DNA of 64,000 bases from CAYRGC01 sp964423795 (GCA_964423795.1 CAYRGC010000002.1:90190-154189); one strand, 5' to 3'. Counted from the stretch's first letter, positions 1-8,294 are shown. Translations and numbers: made by a program. The notes: generated by a model from the letters alone, not told the origin.

Positions 1-1
1 C

Positions 2-1105
2 ATCACGAAGGGCGACGTGCGCGTGAACCTGGACGACGACGTCGCCTACATGCGCGTGTATCTTCCCTGCGCGCACGGGACGCTGACGTTCGCGGACGAC
101 CCCTGGGAAGGGGATCCCGTGTCCGTGATCGGCTTCCCCTACAAGGGTTCGCTCGATGCCTCCATGCACCTCACCGTTTCGACGGGCGCGGTGCTGGGCG
201 AGACGCATGACGGCTGGCTCGCGACCGACGCGGCTCTGGACTTCGGGAATTCCGGAGGCCCGGTGATCGTCGACGGCCAGGCGGCGGGCGTCGCGGTGGC
301 GAAAGCGGTGGACCTGGAGGGCAATTACCTCAGCGGGTACTTCATCCCCTCCTCCACGATCCTCCGGGGACTCCTCTACGCCAACGATTCGAACTTCGGC
401 TACACCCAAAGCTCGCGCTCGTCCTCGTCGCGCACGAGTTCGTCGTCGTCCGTGAGTTCCTCCTCCGTTTCCTCCCCCTCGGGCATGAGCTCGCGGAGCT
501 CGTCTTCTTCGTCGGCTCGATCGAGCTCGTCGCGAGCATCCGTCTCGAGCAAGCCGCGACCGCAGGCGGTCTTCCGGGACGTGCCGATCGGCAACCGCGC
601 CTTCGACGCGATCCAGGCGCTCGCGGCTCGCGGGATCATCGGCGGCTACCCCGACGGCACGTTCCGGCCTCTGCGAAGCATCAACCGCGCGGAGTTCGTG
701 AAGATCCTCGTCGACGGCTTCCGCCCGGGCGAGGTCCGCGGCGAGACGGGCTGCTTCCGCGACGTCGGCGGCGAGTGGTACGCGCCCTACGCCTGCGCGG
801 CGAAGAAGCTCGGCTGGATCGAGGGATACGCCGACCCCTCGCCGGGCTCTAAGCAGGCCCGGGCGTTCCGTCCGGACCAAACCATCAACCGCGCCGAGGC
901 GCTCAAGATCCTCATGACGGCCTTCGGCGCAAACGCCGGCGGCGGCGATTCGCTGCCGTCCGACGTGTCGGCAAGTTCGTGGTTCGCGCCGTTCGTGGCG
1001 CGCGGCATCGCGCTTGGCATCGTGAACCCGCGCACGGCTTTCTCGCCGGGCGAGTTCCTGGTCCGCGGCGACGCGGCGCTATGGATCGACGGGGCGACGG
1101 ACTGA
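2..1105 (+). CDS. Trypsin-like serine protease with Ser-rich linker and SLH domains (5' truncated)
   Basis: The frame is open from base 2, so the gene starts outside the window; the GTG at 17 is only an internal codon. The first ~120 residues are the C-terminal half of a chymotrypsin-fold protease: GNSGGP contains the catalytic Ser, and the DGWLATDAALDFG stretch precedes it. A linker of ~55 residues, almost all Ser, follows. The rest holds two to three S-layer homology repeats (FRDVPIGNRAFDAIQALAARG, then a GYPDGTFRP-type motif, and WFAPFVARGIALGIV). SLH domains usually bind cell-wall polymers, so this is probably a surface-anchored protease; the His and Asp of the triad lie upstream of the window. 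Confident for the domains; substrate unknown. Confidence 0.85.
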   Translation: MTKGDVRVNLDDDVAYMRVYLPCAHGTLTFADDPWEGDPVSVIGFPYKGSLDASMHLTVSTGAVLGETHDGWLATDAALDFGNSGGPVIVDGQAAGVAVAKAVDLEGNYLSGYFIPSSTILRGLLYANDSNFGYTQSSRSSSSRTSSSSSVSSSSVSSPSGMSSRSSSSSSARSSSSRASVSSKPRPQAVFRDVPIGNRAFDAIQALAARGIIGGYPDGTFRPLRSINRAEFVKILVDGFRPGEVRGETGCFRDVGGEWYAPYACAAKKLGWIEGYADPSPGSKQARAFRPDQTINRAEALKILMTAFGANAGGGDSLPSDVSASSWFAPFVARGIALGIVNPRTAFSPGEFLVRGDAALWIDGATD

Positions 1106-1109
1106 ACGC

Positions 1110-1550
1110 TCAGGACGAGACCGCGCTCGAGGTGGAGGAGGACTTCCTGCCCTTCTCTCCCCGGTGCGGATACGACCCCATCGGCTCATCCTCGGATTCC
1201 GTAGCGGGAGCGATCGCGCCGCAGAGGGCGTCGGCCTTCGTGAGGAAGTCGATGCTCGAGTTGAACTTGTCCGCGCTGTCGCTGTCGGGAGTGATCGACT
1301 GACCAATCTGCAACGCGGCGTGGATCATCTTGCAGTATCCCTTCACGCCGTCCGGCTTCGCCTTCGGGGGAAGAGCCATCGGCTTTTTCTCGGGCTTCGA
1401 CCTGGAACCTCCCGAGTGGGAGCTGTCCTCGTCGCCCTCGATATGCGGCGGCGGGAAGGGCCGGGGGCCGGAACGAAGGGGGGCCGCGGAGACGATGGGA
1501 GTCGCGACGGCGAGACCGGTGAGAAGAGCGAGGGCTGTGGAGGTGCGCAT
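1110..1550 (-). CDS. Small exported protein of unknown function
   Basis: 146 residues. The N-terminus is a typical signal peptide (MRTSTALALLTGLAVATPIVSAAP), followed by a Pro/Ser-rich stretch, a ~50-residue segment with two Cys (GYCKMIHAALQIGQS and KADALCGAI), and a Ser-rich tail. I recognise no family. The start at 1550 is preferred over upstream codons because it opens the signal peptide and because TACACT lies at 1558-1563 on the same strand, 7 bases upstream, fitting the leaderless pattern of this genome. It converges with the SLH protease, the two stop codons being 4 bases apart. Confidence 0.7.
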   Translation of the reverse strand: MRTSTALALLTGLAVATPIVSAAPLRSGPRPFPPPHIEGDEDSSHSGGSRSKPEKKPMALPPKAKPDGVKGYCKMIHAALQIGQSITPDSDSADKFNSSIDFLTKADALCGAIAPATESEDEPMGSYPHRGEKGRKSSSTSSAVSS

Positions 1551-1631
1551 GAGGCGCAGTGTAGAAGGTTCAACAAGAGGAGCAACCGATGTCGACTGGC
1601 GCGTCGACGGAAAAGTCTTGTGATTTTTCAC

Positions 1632-1834
1632 GGTCGTTCATCCCCCGTGAACGTCCTCTTCGTAGGATGGACGCGGTCGCGATCGTGCTTTTCACCCGTA
1701 TTTCCGACCCTGAACGAGAAATCCCCGCTTGCCGCCGTGCCAGGCGCGACCATCGACCGCATCGAGGAAGGCCCGATGGGCCGCTGATCCTTCCGTCCGA
1801 GAGAAAAAGGGCCGCCCGGCGGCCCTTTTTTCGT
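1632..1834 (+). other. Intergenic stretch with a -10-like box and a strong terminator
   Basis: This gap lies between two genes that both point away from it. It holds TAGGAT at 1663-1668 and a GC-rich hairpin with a T run (see 1804-1831). A 46-codon frame, GTG at 1647 to TGA at 1787, ends just before the hairpin (tail GATIDRIEEGPMGR), but nothing supports it as a protein. A short non-coding RNA of ~150 nt is the alternative. No further signal seen. Confidence 0.3.
1804..1831 (+). terminator. Rho-independent terminator
   Basis: GGGCCG/CGGCCC stem flanked by AAA/TTT and followed by a run of six T on the plus strand. No plus-strand gene is evident directly upstream, which is why the preceding gap may encode a small transcript. 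Confidence 0.7.
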
Positions 1835-1874
1835 AGGAGTCGCGCTGGATGTTCGTCTTCTTTATAGTCTCCTC

Positions 1875-2828
1875 ATGCAAAAGATCGTCCCCCATCTCTG
1901 GTTCGACAAGGAGGCCAAGGAAGCCGCCGCCTTTTACGTGAAGGCTTTTGGTTCGATTCCCTCACCACAGGCGGCCGGCGATTCCACAGTGACCCATACG
2001 TCCACGCTCAAGAACACGCCGTCGGGCGACTGCGACATCGTGTCGTTCACGCTGAAAGGGTTCGAGTTCATGGCGATCAGCGCGGGACCGTACTTCCGCT
2101 TCAACCCGTCGATCTCCTTCATGCTCAACTTCGATCCGTCGACGGACAAGGACGCACGAAAAAACCTGGACGCGCTCTGGGAGAAGCTTTCCGACGGGGG
2201 CGAGGCCCTGATGCCGCTGCAGGAATATCCCTTCAGTAAGCGCTACGGCTGGATCAAGGACAAGTACGGCGTCACCTGGCAGCTCATCCTGACGAACCCC
2301 GAGGGCGAGCCGCGTCCGTTCCTGATCCCGTCGCTCATGTTCACGGGCGAGAACACGGGCAAGGCCGGCGAGGCGATGGATTATTGGATTTCGCTCTTCA
2401 AGGATGCCCCTTCTACAAGCTCAGGGCTCAGCAAGCGCGGGATGACCGCCGCGTATCCGCCCGGCGCCGCGCCGGAGAAGGACGCCAAGATCATGTTCGC
2501 GGACTTCATGTTGGAGGGACAGTGGTTCGCGGCGATGGATAGCGGCCGCATGCACACGTTTTCCTTCAACGAGGCGATTTCGCTCCTCATCCGCTGCGGG
2601 AGCCAGGAAGAGATCGACCAGTACTGGAAACTCTCCGCCGTGAAGGAAGCCGAGCAGTGCGGATGGTGCAAGGACAAGTACGGCGTCTCTTGGCAGGTCC
2701 ATGCGAATGTCCTCGAAGACGCGATGAACGGCGGCGACGAAGCAACGATCAATCGCGTGACGCAGGCCTTCATGCCGATGAAGAAGTTCGATATCGCCGC
2801 ACTCAAGAAGGCTGCGAAGGGGAAGTGA
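1875..2828 (+). CDS. Tandem PhnB-like (VOC superfamily, 3-dmu-9_3-mt) protein
   Basis: 317 residues made of two copies of the PhnB/3-demethylubiquinone-9 3-methyltransferase-type fold. The first opens with IVPHLWFDKEAKEAAAFYVKAFG; the second starts near residue 155 (IPSLMFTGENTGKAGEAMDYW). Each copy ends with the family's KDKYGVxWQ signature. Members are VOC-fold proteins, often of unknown substrate despite the methyltransferase name. The ATG at 1875 is placed by TATAGT at 1863-1868, exactly 6 bases upstream. The DUF1801 gene follows 20 bases downstream. The insertion around residues 178-186 (PSTSSGLSK) looks like a loop extension. Family call is firm, function open. Confidence 0.88.
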   Translation: MQKIVPHLWFDKEAKEAAAFYVKAFGSIPSPQAAGDSTVTHTSTLKNTPSGDCDIVSFTLKGFEFMAISAGPYFRFNPSISFMLNFDPSTDKDARKNLDALWEKLSDGGEALMPLQEYPFSKRYGWIKDKYGVTWQLILTNPEGEPRPFLIPSLMFTGENTGKAGEAMDYWISLFKDAPSTSSGLSKRGMTAAYPPGAAPEKDAKIMFADFMLEGQWFAAMDSGRMHTFSFNEAISLLIRCGSQEEIDQYWKLSAVKEAEQCGWCKDKYGVSWQVHANVLEDAMNGGDEATINRVTQAFMPMKKFDIAALKKAAKGK

Positions 2829-2848
2829 GACTGTTATCCTCAGATCCC

Positions 2849-3283
2849 ATGAACATGTTCAAGTCCGTGAAGGCGAAGACCGTGAAAGAGTACCTCGCGT
2901 CCGTGCCGGAGGAGCGGAAGGAAACGTTCACGTTCCTCCATGAGTTCATCCAAAAGGCCGCGCCCTCGCTCAAGCCGCACTTCGCGACGAACATGATCGG
3001 CTACGGCTCGTTCCCGTACCGCAACTACAAGAAGGAACGGATCGAGTGGCCGGTGATCGGCCTCGCGAACCAGAAGCAGCACGTGAGCCTCTACGTGTGC
3101 TCGATCGTGAACGGCAAGTACGTGGCGGAGACGCACGCGAAGGAGCTGGGAAAGGTGAAGGTGGGCAAGAGCTGCATCACCATCAAGAAACTCGAAGAGC
3201 TCGACCTCGCCGGCCTGAAGAAGGTCCTCGCGATCGCGGAGAAGAACCCGGGATTCGCAGGCATGGGCTCAGGCAAGCAATGA
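2849..3283 (+). CDS. DUF1801 domain protein (YdhG-like)
   Basis: 144 residues. The pattern VKEYLASVPEERKETFTFLHEFI, then MIGYGSFPY and a C-terminal SCITIKKLEELDL is that of DUF1801 (YdhG_co), a small soluble alpha/beta family of unknown biochemical role that is often found near PhnB and VOC genes, as here. The ATG at 2849 is preferred over upstream in-frame codons because it starts at the family's usual N-terminus and has TATCCT at 2835-2840, 8 bases upstream. It could also be read through from the PhnB-like gene. Soluble, no signal peptide. Confidence 0.82.
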   Translation: MNMFKSVKAKTVKEYLASVPEERKETFTFLHEFIQKAAPSLKPHFATNMIGYGSFPYRNYKKERIEWPVIGLANQKQHVSLYVCSIVNGKYVAETHAKELGKVKVGKSCITIKKLEELDLAGLKKVLAIAEKNPGFAGMGSGKQ

Positions 3284-3308
3284 GTGCCGTGCGGACGCCT
3301 CAGAATTC

Positions 3309-3761
3309 CTACCTCCCGAGCGACTCCGCCAGTTCCACGAAGATGCCCTCCGGGCCGCGGAGGTAGCAGAGCTTGTACGCGTTCTCGTACGTGAGGATCT
3401 CTCCCATGAGCGTCGCGCCGTGCTTCTTCGCGAGCTTGGCGACGAGCGCCTCCACGTCGTCCACGCTGAAGCAGAGATGCCGCATGCCGAGCGTGTTGGC
3501 GGCGGACGACTGCGGCCCCTTCCCGTCGACCGGGGAATCGAATCGGATGAGCTCCACGGCCGCCGGACCTCCCGGAACGCCCATCATCACAAAATCATCT
3601 TTGACCCCCTTCAATCCGACGATCCGGCCCACAAATTCTCCCATCTTTCCTTCCATCGTCATTTCGCCCTGCACTTCCAACCCAAGATCCAGGAAGAACG
3701 CTTTCGCAGCGTCCAAATCCAGAACATTGATGCCGACGTGATCCATGCGATGGACGGCCAC
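3309..3761 (-). CDS. Glyoxalase/bleomycin-resistance (VOC) family protein
   Basis: 150 residues with the VOC fold: N-terminal MDHVGINVLDLDAAKAFF, central RHLCFSVDDVEALVAKL, and C-terminal LRGPEGIFVELAE with the conserved metal-ligand Glu; the first-module His is in DHVG. Substrate unknown; relatives include glyoxalase I and methylmalonyl-CoA epimerase. The start is set at the GTG at 3761 because TACAGT (3768-3773) lies 6 bases upstream on this strand; the ATG at 3746 is the alternative. It converges with the DUF1801 gene, with 25 bases between their ends. Confidence 0.85.
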   Translation of the reverse strand: MAVHRMDHVGINVLDLDAAKAFFLDLGLEVQGEMTMEGKMGEFVGRIVGLKGVKDDFVMMGVPGGPAAVELIRFDSPVDGKGPQSSAANTLGMRHLCFSVDDVEALVAKLAKKHGATLMGEILTYENAYKLCYLRGPEGIFVELAESLGR

Positions 3762-3905
3762 GCGGGCACTGTAGCAGATCGAAAACCGACACATGTCCGA
3801 TGAAATGGCCCCCTGGCAGTCCGGCTTCGTCCGGCGTCAGCGAGTGTAAAGACCGGGCTCGACGCGGTTCGCGCAATCCGCATGCGTCTCCGTCTCGCGG
3901 TGCGC

Positions 3906-4661
3906 TCACTTATACAGGAGTGACGCCGGTTGCGTATGCACGATCACGCGGCATACGTATTGACCGTCGCAGGGCATGGCATCCACCTGGATGCCCGGCG
4001 CGAGGTCTCTTCCATACTGCACGCCTTGCGCCTGCACGAAGAGCGGATCCGTCGTGAGGAATCCGACGGCGAGAGAAGCATCGCCGGCGATGAGCCTGCC
4101 CTGGAGCGCGAAGCGCCGCGTCGTGTCACGACCGATGACCGCATCGATGTTCGTAAACGAAAGAATGCCACCCGCGGACGTCGAATAGGCGACGGGCGTC
4201 AGGACTCCGTTGCCGTCCACCGTGTTCAAGGTGTACTGCGAGCCGGCCGAGAGGTCCCCCTGCTCCGCACGGAACTTCACCGAGGAGAGGACGACGTCCT
4301 CGTTGGCCGCCGTCGCATCGAACGAGAGCAGCGTATAGGGAACGGTTCCGACGATGCGCCGGCTCGCCGCCGATGCCACCTGATCGATCTGGAGCACGCC
4401 GCGCACCGGGGTGCCGGCGTAGGAATAGGACGAAGACGACGCCCGGCGCGACGGGCGCGAGCGGATGACCGACGAAACGGACGACGAGGAAGAGGAAGAC
4501 GTTCTTCGCCCCAGTCGTTCTTCTTTCCGAAGCAGGATGCGCCGGGCCAGCGACGAGGAGCTCGCGAGGGAACTCCGAACCGACGCAGGCGTTGCCGCGG
4601 ATACGGTCGAGATCGCCGAGATCACCAGGAAGCCGAGAAGGACGCCCGCGATTCTTCGCAT
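3906..4661 (-). CDS. Exported Ser-rich protein with C-terminal beta-rich domain
   Basis: 251 residues. Signal peptide MRRIAGVLLGFLVISAISTVSA, then about 60 residues rich in Ser and Arg with an SSSSSSSSVSS tract, then a ~170-residue domain of short hydrophobic strands (VVLSSVKFRAE, YTLNTVDGNGVLTPV) with a Cys pair near the end (PCDGQYVCRV). That domain resembles the short beta-sandwich modules of surface proteins, but I cannot name a family. The ATG at 4661 is chosen because it opens the signal peptide; in-frame upstream codons would prepend non-coding-like residues. Likely extracellular. Confidence 0.7.
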   Translation of the reverse strand: MRRIAGVLLGFLVISAISTVSAATPASVRSSLASSSSLARRILLRKEERLGRRTSSSSSSSVSSVIRSRPSRRASSSSYSYAGTPVRGVLQIDQVASAASRRIVGTVPYTLLSFDATAANEDVVLSSVKFRAEQGDLSAGSQYTLNTVDGNGVLTPVAYSTSAGGILSFTNIDAVIGRDTTRRFALQGRLIAGDASLAVGFLTTDPLFVQAQGVQYGRDLAPGIQVDAMPCDGQYVCRVIVHTQPASLLYK

Positions 4662-4772
4662 GATTCGTGAGGCAGAAGTATCGCAGAATGAATCCGAAAA
4701 TCCCAAACAATGACTGTGTTTTTTGCACCACCACTTCACTTTGTGCGATCCATCGAGATGGTCTTCTCTTAA

Positions 4773-4795
4773 AGATGGCTCCCCCGGCAGGATTC
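4773..4795. repeat. Partial duplicate of the tRNA-Asn 3' end (copy A)
   Basis: A 23-base perfect direct repeat of positions 4924-4946, which cover the CCA end, acceptor arm and part of the T arm of the tRNA-Asn plus three flanking bases. The rest of a tRNA is absent here. It may be an attachment-site scar or a decayed tRNA copy. Confidence 0.8.
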
Positions 4796-4923
4796 CCTTC
4801 GTCTCGCCTTCGACGCAATGCAAAAAACGACAGAGACGTAAGGCTCGCTCAGGGTAAACTTCTCATCCCGCCGGAGCAGATGATCAATCCGCCGCGCGCA
4901 CCCGAGGTGCGCACGTCGTATTG

Positions 4924-4946
4924 AGATGGCTCCCCCGGCAGGATTC
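4924..4946. repeat. Partial duplicate of the tRNA-Asn 3' end (copy B, inside the tRNA)
   Basis: The tRNA-borne copy of the 23-base repeat at 4773-4795; 151 bases separate the two starts. Confidence 0.8.
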
Positions 4947-5001
4947 GAACCTGCGACCTTGTCGTTAACAGCGACCTGCTCTACCGCTGAGCTACAGGGG
5001 A
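4927..5001 (-). tRNA. tRNA-Asn (anticodon GTT)
   Basis: 75 nt on the minus strand. The acceptor stem TCCCCTG pairs with CGGGGGA (one G-T pair), then the discriminator G and an encoded CCA. The D arm has AGCTCAGCGGTAGAGC. The anticodon loop CTGTTAA gives GTT, read as Asn. The T arm GGTTCGAATCC is canonical. The encoded CCA means the 3' end needs no template-free addition. Confidence 0.95.
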
Positions 5002-5303
5002 ACGAGACGAAGATGGCAACGCTTCCCGAAGTCCTCGAAGACAGAGTGACTCGCCCCGCGAAGCGCGGAATCGAAACGCGCGTAGTGGGGCAGAGGAAGA
5101 AAGAACATGCTCCTTTGATGAAGCCGCAGCAGTATACGACATCCCCGTACGGAGAAAAGGGATGTTCCTTACGGAATGTCCGCTTCCGGAACCTCGCGGA
5201 TTTGTTGTTCAACTGGCCGAAATCCTCTATAAACGCCCCCCTGTCCATCCGGACAGGATTACGTACCGACACTCGTTCTTTTCTCCAACAACGGAGGTGT
5301 TCT
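5002..5303 (+). promoter_or_regulatory. Promoter and structured 5' leader of the MOSC gene
   Basis: This 302-base gap between the tRNA and the MOSC gene has TTGTTC at 5205-5210 and TATAAA at 5228-5233 (17 bp apart), then a ~64-base leader. The leader carries a 7-bp hairpin at 5240-5257 (CCTGTCC, loop ATCC, GGACAGG) and a true Shine-Dalgarno site, GGAGGT at 5293-5298, 5 bases from the GTG start. This is the clearest Shine-Dalgarno site in the window. The part from 5002 to 5200 shows nothing I can name. Confidence 0.55.
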
Positions 5304-6329
5304 GTGTCCAAGAGGCGCCAGGCTCTCGCGGAGAGCCGCCCAAACCTTGGAGCGTACGAAAAAACGCTCCTCGACAACCCTAACGTCGTCGGCCGCACGG
5401 TCGAACTGGCGTTCATCGGGATCAGTCCGGTGAAGTCGTTCGGCATGCTGGAACTCGGCAGCGCCCTCGTCACGGGCACCGGGCTCGGCACGCCGAACCA
5501 CCGTTACTACGATCGGATGGCGATGCTGGTTCTGCGCGGCGGCAGTGAGGACTACGACGGCATCCGCTTCTGCCAGAGACTCGAGCCGAAGCTCACGACG
5601 ATCAAGCCCTCGCTGGAAGGCGACGATCTCGTCTACCGCGCCGAGGGGATGGATCCTCTCGTGCTCGAACCGCACATGATCGGCGAACGCCGAGACCGTG
5701 CGAATGAGCGCCGCATCCGCGTCACCTCGGAAGAAAACGATATCCGCACCGTGGTCATCGACCATGGTCGGGTCACCGAATGGGTGCGGGCCTTCCTCCG
5801 CCGTTCGAGGTCGAAGCACAGCTACTGCATCGACAACGTGCAGTTCGCTGTGTGGCCCTGGGATCAGGTGTTCCAGGTTCCGGATCTCCACCGGTGCGGC
5901 ACGGAAGCCCGCACGCAGCTCAGCGACGGCGGCCAACTCCTGGTCTGCTCTGAGTCCACGCTCGCGTGGATGAACGGGCAGATCGAGGAGGGACACCCTC
6001 CCGTCGCGATGGCGCCGTTCCGGCCGAATCTCGTGCTTCGGGGACTCCCCCCGAACGCCGAGGACGTGATAGCCCGGATACGCGTGGGTGCACAGACCCT
6101 CGGTTTCGGGGAGATGTCGGTCCGGTGCAGCGTGACGGCCGTGGATCAGGCCACGGGCATCGCTCGCACAGACGGGCTGCCCAACGGGTGGCTCGGAAAG
6201 CATCGACCGCGACGCGCGGACACGCCAAAACCCACGTTCGGCATCAACTGCGTGCTGGGTCAGCCAGGCATGCCCGGCTGGATCCTGAACAAGGACATGC
6301 GTGCCATCGTCACGGAGGAAAAGGAATGA
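5304..6329 (+). CDS. MOSC domain protein (YcbX-like)
   Basis: 341 residues. The C-terminal ~170 residues match the MOSC pattern: FRPNLVLRGLPP followed by an ED pair, then MSVRCSVTAVDQATG with the conserved Cys. The N-terminal part is the beta-barrel MOSC_N region. MOSC proteins handle sulfur or molybdenum cofactor sulfido groups, or detoxify N-hydroxylated compounds with MocoR partners; no such partner is seen here. The GTG at 5304 is chosen because GGAGGT sits 5 bases upstream and because frames further upstream run into the tRNA. Its Shine-Dalgarno site and structured leader set it apart from its neighbours, which might mean different regulation or later arrival. Confidence 0.82.
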   Translation: MSKRRQALAESRPNLGAYEKTLLDNPNVVGRTVELAFIGISPVKSFGMLELGSALVTGTGLGTPNHRYYDRMAMLVLRGGSEDYDGIRFCQRLEPKLTTIKPSLEGDDLVYRAEGMDPLVLEPHMIGERRDRANERRIRVTSEENDIRTVVIDHGRVTEWVRAFLRRSRSKHSYCIDNVQFAVWPWDQVFQVPDLHRCGTEARTQLSDGGQLLVCSESTLAWMNGQIEEGHPPVAMAPFRPNLVLRGLPPNAEDVIARIRVGAQTLGFGEMSVRCSVTAVDQATGIARTDGLPNGWLGKHRPRRADTPKPTFGINCVLGQPGMPGWILNKDMRAIVTEEKE

Positions 6330-6431
6330 CGTCGGTACGAGGCGCCAGCGGGAAACCGTTGGCGCTTCGTCGTGCCCGGATAGTCCGGGACTTCGTTGCC
6401 GCACCCGGGGCCGGGTGGGAAACTGTTCCTC

Positions 6432-7277
6432 ATGAGACTCCGCACCGCACTCCTCGCCGCGTCGTTCTGCGTCGCATTCGCACCGACCGCCTTCGCCGAC
6501 GATGCCGCGCTTCCCCTCCCCCGCCTGGCGCCTCCCGGCTTCCGCGAGATCCGGCACGAGGAAGGCGTGACGGTCTGGCGCAACCGCAAGAGCGAGTACG
6601 CGCAGGTGATCTCCCCGCACCGCGGCGCCGTGGTGAAGCTGCTCCAGGGAGGCGTGCTCCCGACGGAGGGCGAAGGCACGAACTTCGCGCGCCGGAACCT
6701 CATGGAGTGGTGGGAGACGTGGAAAGAGGAGCACGGAGACGCGCTCTCGATCGCCAACGGACAGTTCTTCAACATGAACGATCCGGCGAAGTCGCCGATC
6801 GCCTTCTCGACGAAGATCGACGGCATCGTCTACGTGGGCTACGGCGACGGCAACGAGTACGGCGGGAAGAAGATGCTGCTTCGGATCGGCAAGCGCTACG
6901 CCACGGTGGAACCGTACGCGGACGACGCGGGCACGCTCTACGACTTCCCGGAACCGGACGTCATCGTGGGGCTCCGCCCGGACGTCTCGAAGGCCGGCAA
7001 CCGGAAACTCGGACGCACGTTCATGGGCACGATGCAAAACGGCAACCTCCTCGTCTTCACGTCTCCCGCGGCGACGCAGCGCTACGCCGAGCGCATGCTC
7101 CTCGCCTTCGGCGCGCAGCGCGGGAAGGTGATGATGCTCGACGGCGGCGGATCCACGCAGCTCATCCTGGACGGCGATCTCGTGACCCCGAAGGGCGTGG
7201 ACATCGACGCGCTTCGGGCCGTGCCACTCGCCATTGGCGTGACGAAGGGGACGGCTTCCGTGTCGGAAAATAACTGA
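6432..7277 (+). CDS. Exported phosphodiester glycosidase-like protein (NAGPA family)
   Basis: 281 residues. Signal peptide MRLRTALLAASFCVAFAPTAFA, then a domain with ALSIANGQFFNMND near the start and VMMLDGGGSTQLIL near the end. The last is the hallmark of the NAGPA/phosphodiester glycosidase family, which in bacteria acts on envelope polysaccharides or wall teichoic-acid-like phosphodiesters. The ATG at 6432 opens the signal peptide. It lies 102 bases after the MOSC gene and converges with the methyltransferase. Exported, presumably envelope-acting; the substrate is unknown. Confidence 0.85.
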   Translation: MRLRTALLAASFCVAFAPTAFADDAALPLPRLAPPGFREIRHEEGVTVWRNRKSEYAQVISPHRGAVVKLLQGGVLPTEGEGTNFARRNLMEWWETWKEEHGDALSIANGQFFNMNDPAKSPIAFSTKIDGIVYVGYGDGNEYGGKKMLLRIGKRYATVEPYADDAGTLYDFPEPDVIVGLRPDVSKAGNRKLGRTFMGTMQNGNLLVFTSPAATQRYAERMLLAFGAQRGKVMMLDGGGSTQLILDGDLVTPKGVDIDALRAVPLAIGVTKGTASVSENN

Positions 7278-7367
7278 TCACAAAAAGTGATCGTTGCAAA
7301 AGAGAATCTGTAAAGAAAATTGACTTCACCCTCCACATCTGAGGAAAAACCCGAACACAAAAAGTAT
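7278..7367. other. Convergent gap with small hairpin
   Basis: Low-GC spacer between convergent genes. It has a 6-bp inverted repeat with an A5 loop (GATCAC-AAAAA-GTGATC, 7277-7293), which could act as a weak terminator. Nothing else is seen. Confidence 0.35.
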
Positions 7368-8210
7368 TCAATCAAAAGAAACCCTCGCCACCGTCCCCGT
7401 CGAGAGCGGGCGGCCGTCACGCGTCCGCAGCAGGAGCTCCTCCACCTTGATCGCCGGGCGCAGGTCGGGGCGCTTCGCGTGGAAGATCCCGGAGAGGAGC
7501 CGATGGAAATTCTCGGGCGTGTCGTGTTTGGCGTACCCATTGAGCACGAGGAACGCGGGCGCCTCCGAGAGCAGCGCGACGCACGACTCGAGCAGCGGCG
7601 CGAGATCGCGCTCCACCCTCCACGTCTTTCCCGTCGGCGAGTGCCCGAACGCGGGTGGGTCAACGACGATCCCGTCGTAGCGGCTGCCGCGGCGGAGTTC
7701 TCGCGCGGCGAACGCGGGCGCGTCCTCGCAGATCCAGCGCACCGCGTCGGCGGGCAACGCGTTGAGACCAGCGTTCGCCTTCGCCCACGCGATCGTGGGC
7801 TTCGCGGCGTCGACGTGCGTCACCTTGTGGCCGTCCTTCGCGAGCGACATCGTGGCGCCGCCCGTGTAGGCGAAGAGGTTGAGGACGGAAAGCGAGCGGC
7901 CCTTCGCGCGCTCGCGCATCCAGACCCAGTTCTTCTCCTGCTCGGGGAACACGCCCGTGTGCTTATAGGGCGCGAGGCGAATGAGCATGCGCAGATCGCC
8001 GAACTCGACGGGCCATTCATCGGGCAGCACGGCGGATTTCTGCCATGCCCCCTTCCCCTTCTCTCCTTCGTAGAAGGCATCCGGGTGCTCCCACAGGGCG
8101 GGCGCAAGCGCGTTGCCCGCTGCGGTGGGATCGGGACGCACCAGGCGATACGGTCCCCATTGCTCGAGACGCTTGCCTTGGCCGACATCGAGGAGGGCAT
8201 ACTCCGACAT
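7368..8210 (-). CDS. Class I SAM-dependent methyltransferase, RlmI-like
   Basis: 280 residues. The SAM-binding motif is NLFAYTGGATMSLAKDG (near residue 137), followed by HVDAAKPTIAWAKAN and the catalytic-loop type motif VVDPPAFGHSP. This matches the C-terminal catalytic half of RlmI/RlmK-type 23S rRNA cytosine-5 methyltransferases. The N-terminal PUA domain of E. coli RlmI is missing, as in the shorter YccW-like relatives. The ATG at 8210 has TACACT (8218-8223) 7 bases upstream. Cytoplasmic; an rRNA target is likely but not proven. Confidence 0.85.
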   Translation of the reverse strand: MSEYALLDVGQGKRLEQWGPYRLVRPDPTAAGNALAPALWEHPDAFYEGEKGKGAWQKSAVLPDEWPVEFGDLRMLIRLAPYKHTGVFPEQEKNWVWMRERAKGRSLSVLNLFAYTGGATMSLAKDGHKVTHVDAAKPTIAWAKANAGLNALPADAVRWICEDAPAFAARELRRGSRYDGIVVDPPAFGHSPTGKTWRVERDLAPLLESCVALLSEAPAFLVLNGYAKHDTPENFHRLLSGIFHAKRPDLRPAIKVEELLLRTRDGRPLSTGTVARVSFD

Positions 8211-8266
8211 GGGGAGCAGTGTAGAGGAAAACTGAACGAAGAAACCCGGGAAGCCCGCGAGCCGCG

Positions 8267-8294
8267 AAAAAAAGAGGCCGGAATTCCGGCCTCT
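8267..8294 (-). terminator. Rho-independent terminator
   Basis: Perfect 9-bp stem (AGAGGCCGG-AATT-CCGGCCTCT) followed on the minus strand by seven U. It lies directly downstream of the exported Met-rich protein gene. Confidence 0.85.

Noticed and set aside
4926..5303. Extension of the MOSC frame back into the tRNA (reading MAPPAGFEPATLSL)
   Set aside because: That peptide is the familiar artefact of translating the complement of a tRNA gene. The true start is GTG 5304 with its Shine-Dalgarno site.
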